This document shows, piece after piece, positions 24,907-36,471 of a stretch of 64,000 bases of DNA. The stretch is from Tethya wilhelma (Eukaryota; Porifera; Demospongiae; Tethyida; Tethyidae): assembly GCA_964030475.1 (NCBI GenBank), contig CAXIPT010000001.1, positions 10,266,444 to 10,330,443 of the forward strand. Reading direction: 5' to 3'. The notes beneath the pieces were generated by a model. The model searched no databases and was not told the origin of the DNA. It saw nothing but the letters and a program-made list of their open reading frames with translations. The translations under genes were made by a program, and so were the position numbers. Within the stretch, counting starts at the first letter, position 1. Every line of letters starts with the position of its first letter.

Positions 24907-27900
24907 ATGGCAGAATGCATTGTTCCTTGTAATTATTCGTACTTAAGTTACAACATGAACAGTAATAACAGTGATAAGAAGGACTTCTCCCCTTCCTCTC
25001 CACTCATTGTAGCCAAATCCCAGGCAAACATAGAGACCCAAAATCCACATCAGAGTCCTGAAACATCCAGTGAAGGTGTGGTTGCTGGTAGTATGGCTAA
25101 TGGATTGCTCTTCACTGGTGCTAGTGGTTATGGAGTACCTACCGACAGCGATAAACAAGACACGATGCAGCAGTCAGTGGAAGACGATGGAGCCAGTGGT
25201 AGCACATCTGTACAGGGAACACCAAAGAAATCAAAGTCAACTCGTGTTCGGAAGAGAAAAAGAGTAGATAGCCAATCCTCAAGTGCTGTTGAATCACAAC
25301 CGTCTGAAAAGATTGCAAAGCCAGATGATATACCTTCAGGAGAAGCTGCAGTTGATGTTCAACCTGAACCTGAAGAAGTGACTCCCAAGAAGAAACGGGG
25401 AAGAAAACCAAAGAAAGGAGGTAAGAAAGCAGGACCATCTTTTGTGCAACCGACAAAGGTCATCAAAGTACAAGGTGCTCATTTCAAAGTGTGTCCAAAC
25501 TGCGGAACTGTAGCTACCAAACTGAAAGCAAAGAAATGCCATAGCTGTCATATCTTCTTTTACAACCATTGGGCAGAACGGTGTCGGATTCCTCCATGTC
25601 CTAACTGTCACTTCAATCGTCGGTCTAAACCTAACGAGGTTGTTCCCAAAGCCTGTGAAAGGTGTGGTCACACACTACCAGAGAGCAAGGACTCCACTAG
25701 CAACTCCTCCACCCCTAGCGTTGCCCCAGAGGTGGGGGAAATGGAAACTAATGGTGCCAGCAATGAAGGAGTAGTGGACTCACCCACCAAAGATTCATCA
25801 CCGTCATTGAACAATGAAAAAGATATAAAGAATCTGCTTGACCGTACTCAGAAGCTTCTCTCGACTGTGTCTGCTGCTGGTATAACTATAGCAGAGTCTT
25901 TGCCCTCCCCAACAATGGCCATCTCTACAACTAGTAATACTGAGGCTTCCAGAGTGCATACTGTCGGTGGTCTTAGTGTGTCACAGAGGAGTGCCTTCAC
26001 ACAGGTTAAGCCAAGGAGGAGGAAGCATGTGGTCTCTGATGATGAGGATGAGGATGATGCTGTGACACGGAGTGGTAGAGTGTACAAACAAGGTAGCACT
26101 AGTCCCACTGCTGCATTTGAAGGTGGTCCAACAGAAAAAGTTCCAAAGATGAATGAAGATGGTAGTGTGTTAAAGAAACATACTCTAAAATCTCCTTCTG
26201 AACAGTTTTTTGAAAACAAGTTTGGAACTGGTTTGCAGACATTTGAAGCGTTACAACATCCACAAGTAAAACCTAAATCACTCTTGATGATCACTACTGG
26301 TGTTCAAGGAATGGATACTCTACTTCCCTCTTGTTCATCCTCATGTACAGTTGACAGAAGACTGATTCCTCCTGCCATGGATAGCTCAGAGATACAAGAT
26401 CCTATTCCTAAAGCTGAGCATATTGACGGAGAGAACAGAGTTGTCAGTCCTATTTTACAGCCTCACACTCGTGTGCTGGATGAAGATAGCCAGTTAGTTG
26501 AGAAAAATACTGATAGTTCTATGAATGAGGTGGAACCATGTGCAGATGAAGATATCCCGTCATTAGAGTCAGACCACTTACCTTCAGTGGTTCCTCAGAA
26601 AAATCATGACAAACAGAGTCAGCTCTCTACCAGTTCAGGTGTGGTTGCCAATGACTCTGTTGTACCACCTGTGACTACTGGACCAGGTGCTGTTGAGAGC
26701 ACGGGAAAGCTCTCTGTTGTTCAGAGTCAAACTGATGACAAGGAATTGAGTGTGAAACCCAGAGATACACATGAAACCATTCCCTCAGCATCTCCCCTCA
26801 AGCAAGAGGGTCAACCATTATCAGAGTCCCAATCCCCTAGTCTCCGTCTATCAAACAACTCTATCGAGAGTGATACTTTGCCACTTGTGAAAGATGGCCA
26901 CAGCGAAGGGCACAAGCAAGTTGATGAGAGCCAATCTCAAGTAATGCTGAGTACCCAAGAACACTCTGTTGTTGAACACCAGCCTTCTACATCTGCTGAA
27001 GGAAATAACAGCAAGGACGAAAGGCCAAAAGTAAACCAACCAACCAAACTTGATTCAACATCACAGCTTGTAATAGTTCAACAACCAACAGTACAACATT
27101 TGATAGATCAACTTCAGACAAAAGTACAGCAACAGCAGAAAGAGCTTGAGTCAAGGTTGAGGCAACGTATTGGTCATACCAATTTGACAGACATGCTAAT
27201 AGATGGTAAAACAGGTGCTCCCTCACCTGAGTCCAATAACCTCCCATCTTCCCCTTTACCTGCACCTCAGAAGAGTGATGTGGCCACTACATCTTCTGGA
27301 AAACCTTCCACTTCAGTTGCTCCTCTGTCAGTTATTGCCTCTCAGTTTAAGTTGCCCTCTGATCTTATTCCCAATCCGTTGACCCTGAAGACTCTCTTGG
27401 TTCCAAGTACAAAAACTGTTGATAGTTCAACACCACCATTGAGTGCCACCATGAGCAACGTTGCTCTGCCAAGTCCTGCAGTCATCACCTCAACGTTGGC
27501 CCATACACCAGTGGTACACTCCATGTCCCTTCGCTCCTCTACCTCCACCGGGACGGACCCAATAGGGAAAGATAGAGCAAAGGACACATCTCAAGAAACC
27601 ACACCAACTAGTGTTCAGTCTCCCATTATTTTTTCTCCCCAACTGACTGCTAGTTTGCTCTCTCTCTTGCCACCTAGTAGTACTAGCCTACCTGAGCCTT
27701 CTACATCAACTCAAAAGCCAGTCTACCCACCACCCCTAAAATCAACCCCATTGTCCACAGCAAGTACATGCATTTCCACAACATCAACCACGTTAGAGCC
27801 TAAATCAAGTATTCCTACCAGTTCCAGCCTTCCTTCTCTTTTGAGTAAAGAACAGAAAACCATTGTGGCACCTAATACACGACACGTAGGAACTTCTACA

Positions 27901-30900
27901 TCTCCTCCCCACCTTGTAAGGTCTCGAGATGCCACTACTACAAAGAAGTCTGAAGTTAAATCAGATGAGAAAGAAAAGATTGATTCAAATATCAAGATTC
28001 TACCTTCACTCAAGAATATGAAACCCAGGTCACACAGCTACAACCCAGACTCTTCTCAGTCCGTGGCATTAGTTAGTAGTAACAGAGCTGAAGAGAATGT
28101 GGTAGACCATGGTACTCCTTCTACGCCATCAGCTGAGAGATTATCTCCAGGGAGATTCGAGAAACTAGAGGTTTCTTCTTCCAAGTCTAATCCAGCCACC
28201 ACTAGCAAGATACGTGTTTCTCTGCTCAAACCTCTAAATCCCACTCCTAGTGGTAGTGTTACTAGCAACTCCAGTGTTAACAGCTCTGCACTCAACACCA
28301 GCTCTGTGGCATCCTCTGCATCAACCATGGGCTCTGCTGTATCGCCACCTATATCATCAGTAGGTTCATTTGGTTCCAAGTTTCAAAACTTTGCCGTATC
28401 TCCAAATCTTTCCGTGATTGCCACCATAGAAACACAGAGAAGTACCGTAACTGCTTCACAAAGGCCAGTTGCTCAAATCGTGCCTAAGCCAGTACCCTCT
28501 ACCCAGTCCCTTCCTATCTTGAAGCCTGCAGTCCCAAGCCTCCAGACTATAACAGACTCCACACCAAAGCCTAGTCCCAGTTCTGAGCAGCAAAGTATGC
28601 CTATTTCTTCTCAAATAAACTCTGATCAAGAACCTAATGCTCATCCCTCAACCGCTATCCCAACCCCACCTCCACTGAGATCTATCATGACCGGGGGTGT
28701 ACAAGCAACTGTTGTAGGTAGTAGCACATCTCAGCCGTCCAACAATGTATCCCAAACAATAGCACACAACTCCACTATTGTTGAACTTGCTTCTGATATA
28801 CAGCAAAGGATCAGTAAAGCACTATGTCAGACAGATACTCGGACTCCCCCTAAGCCCATTTCAAGTACCGCACCAATATCAACTGTGATTCAGTCAGACG
28901 CCTCCTACTCCAAGCACTCCCACTCAGGTCCTACATTCTCTAATGCTGGAGTCCAGACCTCCAATAATAACGGCTGCACTAAGGGACTTGGTGGATCCCT
29001 CTCAGGAATGAAACTGCCCATTAGTGGGGCTTTCGGTTCATTTGGTACATCCTTATCTAGTAAGACACCTACCAATGAATACCCAGCTGCTGCTCTCAAG
29101 AACACAAGCAGTGAGGCTGACTGTTCCAGTGCGCCTAAGATGAAGCACATTGTACCAAACGTAGGACGTGTGTTCAGGAACCCAGGAGGTGGAATGGTGA
29201 CCATCACTGTATGCAATACGAGCGTCCCTTCATCAATACCTCCCGCCAGTTCTGTAGGTGTGATCAACACTGGCCATTCAAAAGGAGGGGGAGTGCTTGT
29301 GACTGCTCTGAAAGGAGCTCAGAACACCATCCTCAATCCTAGCACTGGGATGAAGGCTACCCGTTTGCCTCCAGCTCTCCTACAGAAGAGTGAGAAGGTT
29401 TCTGTCAAAGACGAAGGTGTTCAATCCTCCCCCCCACCACCTAGCAATAGAGGTGGGATGACACGACAAGTCATAGCATCAACGGTGCATCCTCATCATG
29501 AACTGAAGACTCCACGCCACTCCTCTTCTCCTGATGATAGTAGCAGTGGGTCTTTACAAGCTCGGCACCATTCGGAGCTACAGAGCATTGACTCTGCACA
29601 GACTAATGTTCAGTCTAAACACAAGGGCAGTTCAAAGAAGACCAATGAGTGTGGAGAGGAGAGCATCCCTATGGATCAAGATGCTGATGAAGGTGAGGTC
29701 TCAGTCTTGTATAATAATTATAGTGCTTGATTTGCTATATTCTACATTCTAATGTGCACTATACTCTACTGGCCTTTATATTCTTTATTTAGATTACTCC
29801 AAGCTTATGAGTTGTGAAACACTTGACAGTAGTTCCAGCTTGTCGTGCAGTCCTAGTGATGCTGTGAACACAATGGAAAAGAGAGCTAATGGTGGAGGTT
29901 GGTATACTCTATTGAGCACTACAATGTATTATACTAGAATTTTGTTCTTTCAGTGCAAAGCTGCATGAGGTTTGTTTAAATAAGTTGATTTGAACATAGT
30001 TATTTGGGATTGTGTTTTTATTTTCCTATCTAGATGGCAATGGAGCAACTACCCACAGTACAAGTGGTGAGGCTGGTGAGGCTGGTGAGCCTGATGAGGG
30101 TGGTGATGGTGGTGAGGGTGGTGAGAGTGGGAGGGATGAGGATGATCAAGACAGCAGCAAGCGACACAGAGAAACTGGAGAAAAAGATACAAACAAGCAG
30201 CGAAAAAAGAAAGATGGATCAAGTAAGTTGATTGACATTCACAACTCATTGGCTTATCTCCATGGAATGACAAGTGTGACATGTTTAGTACACAAGTGTT
30301 TTGAGCATTGAGCATCCTGATGATCAATGCTTAATTGATCGCTTTCTATATCCACTCTCTAGTCTCTATGAAACTAATTTGAAGGCTACACTGTAAATTT
30401 ACACTTGATGTCCCAGTAGTTTGGGAGGTTTCTGGTATTCATGAGTATAAATACCTCTTTGTTGTGACAGCAAATACTGATTACAGTCTATTATGATTAG
30501 TTGACACAGCAATTATTGATAAAATTAACCCTTTACAATCTTTGCATGCTCATAGTAAATGGAAACAAGATGAAACTTCTGCTCTTCTCAGTCAAACTGA
30601 AAGGTATAGTTTAATTTCTAAGCAAAAGTAACAAGCAATATATTTGTCTATAATGTGTTTTAATTTTCATATGCCACAATAGTTCCACTTTGTACAGTGT
30701 ACTGCATAATTATATATTGTGTTAATTTTATCACTTATAGACTGTTTCTTGCATCATCTCATGTGGAAGGATTACCGTGTAGTGCTCCTAGTTCCTATCC
30801 CTATCTCCACTCCTAAGGTACAGTAAACATTGTCAAACAGGCCAAGTCTGAGTGTATCTCTACAGTAGTACACTCCTTGTACTAATGGCACATGCATAGC

Positions 30901-33900
30901 ATTGACTACAGTACGTGTGTGATGTTTTGTTCAGGCTGGTCATAACCATAGCTCTCCTGGTAGTAAGTCTAAGACTGGGGAGCACTCTGGCAATAAAGGC
31001 TCTGATGTACTGGCAACTACTCCTGGTAGCGAAAGGAGAAGCAGACGAAAACCAAAGATTGAGCCTCTAGTCATCCATGAAATGGAGGAAGAAGGTGTGT
31101 ATCATTTCAGTGTTCTCTCTGGTTATCATGCATGTCTGTATCTTTTACAGAACTGGACCGTTTAGAGTCTCCCTCCACTTCCTCTGCTCACATCAACTCT
31201 CCTTGTTTCTCTGTCTATGAGCTAAGGCACAAGATGTTCTCAGAGTTTGCTTCTAATGCTGTGTATGCATATACTTATAAGAACCAGATCAAGAGCCTTA
31301 AGCCACCTATACACTGGGTGAGTTTGTCAGTGCTGGTAGTTGTATTGAGTTATCATAGGCACTGTATAGCAGTAATAACTATTGGAAATGGTCAGTGCTA
31401 GAATAGTAAATGAACCATTTTGAAACTTAACAAGTTGACTGCCGCTGGGATTTGTTATTTCTCCATTCAATATGTGTCTCCTGGACACAAATAGGACTTG
31501 AGAGGGCTTTCTTTAGTTATTGCGTTTCATTACCACAGTAGCAATAGTAAAACAAACTTCAAACATAACCATTACTGGCATTGTCTTCATCACATATTTA
31601 TTTAATGATCTTTACGAGAGGCTTCTTTACTACAATGATTTTTATTCATCTAACTCACTGCTCTCTTTTGTCTCTTTTTCCCTGAATTTGTATCCACTCA
31701 CAGGTATATGTACTCAAACGTATGGGTGGAATGCAGGAGTCTTGTCACACTTGTCGTTTGCTAGACATCAACCATGTTAGAGGTATGAGTCAGCACTATG
31801 GCAATGTGTCCAGTCTCCCCTCAACACTTGATGAGCTCTGTAGAAATGAATTGCCCAAAGGAAGGAAGGGTATGCCAGTGTTAGTGGTGTGTTGGCTATG
31901 ATTGCATGCGTTGTTCTTCATCACTTGTATTTATCTGTTTCAGCTTTTTTGCATGTCAGAACAGCCCAATGTATTTTTTGTGCATGTTAAATAGTTTCTG
32001 CTTTAAGTGTATGCATACTTTGTACCTTACATAGTCAGGCATTGTTTTACTTTGTATCTTCATGTAGTCATTGACCTGAGTGATGTTGACCCGGAGGAGA
32101 TATTTGAGTCCAACTATCTAGAGGAGATTCCTCAATGCTCATTTATAGAGAAACCATCTCAAAAGAAGAAATCTGCTTCAAAACGAAAACGAAAAGCAGA
32201 TGAAGTTTCAAGGTGAATTATTTGTTGATAATTACTGCATTTGTGAGGTACTGTATTACAGATATAAATGTTATACAGCTAGGTAACAATTGTTAATCAT
32301 TGGCATCTATGCACACCAAGGGTTGCAATAGTCTTTTTTTTCCTGACTTGTTCTATCTTCCATTATTCTGTGGATATGGATATTCATTGCAGTTCAAAGA
32401 AGTATCGTTATGATGATTTGACTGATGAGCTGAGTCAGGACACTGATGCCACTCTCAATGATGATGCTGCTACCACTGTGGAGTACTCTTCTCATGATGA
32501 GTCACAAAAACCAGCTAGTCAGTACAGCTCTGATGGGCCCACCAGCAGTACAGCTGAGCGAGTCCATGTAAAGCGATCACCTCCACCTCTGATAAAGCAT
32601 GAATCATCAAGGTTTGTGGGTTCATGTACTATAATTTGGAAGAGTAAAATGTGCATTACAAGCATAGCTAATTTTTCTGGAGTATGTAGCCAAATGTGCA
32701 CATAATGCTACAATGCCCTAAAGTTTTCTTAGAACTAAATTCCTACCACATAGTGGCTGAACTTTGCAAGCATTAAGGAATTGCCAAACTGTGAAGGCCC
32801 TTACCGATTCATGACCAGAAATCACATGCAAGCAAAGCTNGGGATCCAAGGGTGCAAAAGAACCCCCCTTTCAGCTGAGACCTCGCATTATAATTAACTG
32901 TGGAGACTTGAAAAGTACTTGATGGAACCCCTCTTTCAGCTTAAAATTAACAAAAGCAACTCAAAATCTCACTAAATGGCAGTCTTTTGTGAAAGATACT
33001 TTCCGTCTCTTTCTCGCCTTTTTTTTTTTTTTTTTGCCATTCAGGCCTTGTTCTGACAAAATTTTTGCTACACGCACGCTAAAGGGGTAGGGCTATACGA
33101 CCAGAAGTGGGCGTGGCTAATCTAAAATTTTCTACAACATAAGTATTCGTAAATATTATGCTCTGTATTCCCATACAGCCATAATGCTCAAGCAGTTCTT
33201 AATGTTGACAAGGCTGTTGTCAAGAAAAAATTCTGTCCCGAGTGTGGGAATCCAATTGCTCGCAAGTGTAAGAAGTGTCCAACTTGTGGGAAAAGGTTTG
33301 GTGTGTATACCTTTGGTCGTAAACTGTGTCCATCTTGTGGCCGAGTGAACTTAGCTAGGATGACAGCTTGTTACGAGTGTGGCTTCAGTATGCAGAATGC
33401 TGTGAAAGCTGTTCCAAAGACTGAAGATGGTATGTTTAGTATATCATGTACAGTACATGTTTTATTAGTGTGTGTAATGTGTTGATGCATCATTGTGTGT
33501 TAATGCAAACACTATAGACTCTGGAGAGCATAAGAAATCTAAGTATCTTGTTGCTTATGGTAAAAGACAGAGATTACACAGTTTACCAGAAAATCCATCT
33601 GATTATGTTGGCCAGTTTGGTGATATGGTTAATCACCAAATGGTATGCTATAATAAAATACACATAGCCACTCAGTGTAGTGAATTTGTGATTCTCCCTT
33701 TTTAGGATCATTCTGGCTTGCCTTCCTCTGCCCAGTCCTCTCGGCACCCCTCGACAGGAGACCTGGAGGAACCCCTAGATCTAAATGGACTCATCGCAGA
33801 GAATCTTGGGAAGGTAGTAGAGGAACCGTTGCCACCTGAATTAGGGACACCAGAAGGAGGCATGGTACCTTTAGTACCCAAAACAAAGTCAAAACATGCA

Positions 33901-36471
33901 GGTGATTAAGCGTAGCTATCTAGCTTTTAGGCAAAGAATTGGTACATATGCATGCATGAGTATATTTGTTCAGTAGGTTTACTGGCCCTCCTGCTTTTGG
34001 GCTTTATATTCTGCTTAGGTTATCAGTATGGTCGTATCCCCTGGGGTGATGCTGATATCACTTGTCTAGTTGATGAAAATGGACTGTGCAAATTCTGCTT
34101 GCAAGAATTGTGTAGTAAGGTAAGAGAATAATCGTAGCTAGTAGAGACACTTGTAAGCACTAAAGGCTAAGAAGATTCAAGTATACTGTTTTACCTCTCA
34201 TTTCACTTCAACTCAAGGTGATTCATACCCATTCCAAGTCTGATGTTTTTGAAATTGTTAAGAGTTTGAAGCTTCCAGTTCAGCAAGGTGACAACACTCT
34301 ACTCAAAAAACTACAAGCACTTGGTCTTCACTCCAACAGGTACTGTTGTAAGCCACATAAAAAAAAACTGTATTCATACATGACATTGTGCATATACATG
34401 CTCATCTTATTGGCCATAGGTCTCCTATCTGCCGATTGATTGCAGCAGAAGAACTGTGGACTCTGTTGGATGCCTTACAAGAACCAGTCCCTGAGGAGGT
34501 CCATCAGCACTTAGAGAACATCAGTGCTTCTACTACGCCACTAATGGTGAGCTTATGACATATACACAGTTATGTACATCTACCAATACTGGCTAGTACT
34601 CTAAATAAAGATATTGTGTGGTGTATAATGGTGAATAATGTGATTTTGAGAATAAAATTGATTTAGTTACATTAAATACGTTTCATGTAGTGTTGTGTAT
34701 ATCCATGAGAAGTAAGACAGTACTTTGCTTAGGTTCTCAGCAATTACTTTCTTACCACTTTTCTGTTCAGTCTCCAAGTCACACCAGTGGTCTTCAGAGT
34801 CCTGGGCTGGTAGCCAGTAGTACATCTGCTGCTGCTCCTGCTACTGCTCCTGGTCCTGGAGCAGTAGTTGATGAAGATGATCATGGTAAGAGATCTGTAG
34901 TTATGTGTTCACATAAGCATTAACCAGATAGCATCTGGTGTTCTTTTTACTTCAGGATTTGAATCAACGCTCCATGAAGTACAGTGCAGTGATGGCCAGT
35001 TTATTTCTATCTTGAGGACATGGAATGGGGAACAGTATGCCTGTCTTACTGAAATCTGGAGGAAGTACTTTCCTGAGGTGAATAGGAATCATCTAACTAG
35101 TGCTCTCAAAAGACTTGCTCTAGAGACTCATATGCCAACTGGTCAGCAAGCCACACTGCTAAGGTCTGCTGGAGTCATATCACTAAGGTATACATTTCGA
35201 TTTTACATCTACATATTCTTTATTGAGGTGCATAAAAAAACTTAGAGATTTGTTGTGTATCCATTATATAGAGGAGCAGCTGGTAGATTGATGAAACTAC
35301 AGAGTATGCAAACACTGTTGGATGATTTCAGTATTCCACTTCAAATTGGACTGCCTGGAAATCTAGAGAATGAAAAACCTAAGGTAAGAATTTTGAAGAA
35401 ACTTGAGAAGCTTTCAACCTAAACTTGGTTACAAAACTTCTAATGTGATATGATACAGCTGAGCATTCTAACCATATTTTCTAGGAGAAGCCTCCTCCAT
35501 TGAAGCCCCCAGCACCAAACACACCCTCCCACCACTCTAAGCCACGAAGAGCTAGCAACTTTGGTCTACCAACTAATCACGCTGCTCCTAGTGCAAGACT
35601 TATTCCCAAGGACAAAATATTGGCTACTAAGGAAGGTTAGTGGATCCGTATAATGTTGTGATAATTTTGTTCAATGTTTTTACGTAAATTTTTTTCCACT
35701 GAAGATATGTTACATGCTACCTGTATGCGCAACATTCTACAAGCAGTGGATCATGATGTTTTGAAACGACTCTTAGAGAGGTCCAGAGATGAGGCTGAAG
35801 TCATTTCAACAAATGTAGACGAGGAAGTCCAAAGTAAACTTGTTAACAATCTTTTGAAAATTATTGCATTTAGTTGTTTATTATGGAGGTTAGATGCACT
35901 GGAAGCTAAAATGCATGGTGTCTATATCAACTTCAGCAATCCACTATCTTTGAGTGCATAGATTAGCCTCGTAAACCAGGCCCTGCCCCTGCACTTAATA
36001 ACTAAAGCGCACAGGGAGGGCCTGGTTTTCGAGGCTATGCACATGGATGGCATAGATGCTCTACATACAATAGGATAGCATAATATTGATAAGCTCTAAC
36101 AGATGTTGCTTCTGCCAGTAATTTATGAGCAGTGCTCCTGCTTCTGTTCATCAGTACAGTAAAAAAATAGTGTCTACCAAAATGCCTTCTTTTCTGGGAT
36201 CACCATACCCCATGCATCTCTGTTATAATTGTCATAACCTATAATCAAATATTGTTTTCTATTTACAGCTGCTGCTACAGAATTTGACACCATCCAACAA
36301 TTGATGCACTCCAGACGGGAATTGTGTCATGTTCTTACCAATGAGATAGGTTATTTGACTGTTACTAATCATAGCTTCATGACTGAGCTTGTTCGAGTCA
36401 ATCACACTGGAAAACAAACCCTCCAGGATGTAGATCATCTGGTGAAAACTTTTAATTTGACCTTCAACTAA
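24907..36471 (+). CDS. Very large zinc-cluster protein with Ski/Dac-like modules, unrecognised family
   Basis: Proposed exons: 24907-29692, 29793-29897, 30034-30222, 30556-30603, 30741-30817, 30935-31094, 31151-31317, 31704-31869, 32068-32212, 32393-32611, 33179-33429, 33518-33642, 33706-33901, 34019-34119, 34218-34339, 34420-34546, 34771-34885, 34956-35187, 35272-35383, 35485-35635, 35705-35917, 36269-36471 (8010 nt, 2669 residues, phase closed). Order: basic AT-hook-like KKKRGRKPKK (about 162-171); a Cys/His zinc cluster (about 195-260: CPNCG, CHSCHIFF, CPNCH, CERCG); over 1300 residues rich in Ser, Thr and Pro with a Gln-rich coiled coil near 730-755; acidic and Lys-rich parts; VIDLSDVD (SUMO-binding-like, about 1902); zinc ribbons (about 2040-2092: CPECG, CPTCG, CPSCG, CYECG); two Ski/Sno/Dac-like modules (about 2220-2300 and 2370-2460); a C-terminal helical region. 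Likely a nuclear chromatin or transcription factor (inferred). The last splice (donor at 35918) is weak; reading on ends at 35961. The start could also be the in-frame ATG at 24955. Confidence 0.8.
30067..30135 (+). repeat. Coding minisatellite GGTGAG / GGTGGT
   Basis: Inside exon 3 of the large gene, hexamer-like GGTGAG and GGTGATGGT units repeat about ten times and encode a Gly-Glu-Asp-rich tract (GEAGEAGEPDEGGDGGEGGE). Length polymorphism is likely. Confidence 0.7.
35705..35961 (+). other. Alternative terminal exon of the large gene
   Basis: Exon 21 begins at the AG at 35703-35704 in phase 1. If the donor at 35918 is not used, translation continues 14 codons to TAG at 35959-35961. If it is used, the reading joins 36269-36471 in phase and extends the predicted C-terminal helix. 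Exon 20 (ending 35635) can also splice straight to 36269, because both acceptors take phase 1. Three C-termini are therefore compatible with the sequence. Confidence 0.5.
35964..36037. mobile_element. Foldback MITE, TAGCCTCGT family, copy 2
   Basis: A 74-bp palindrome starting TAGCCTCGTAAACCAGGCCC and ending CCTGGTTTTCGAGGCTA, in the last intron of the large gene and 2 bp after the alternative stop codon. Confidence 0.7.

Noticed and set aside
25139..29270. Many minus-strand and shifted frames of 60-148 codons inside the large first exon
   Set aside because: They are shadows of the 4.8-kb Ser/Thr/Pro-rich frame and have no independent support.
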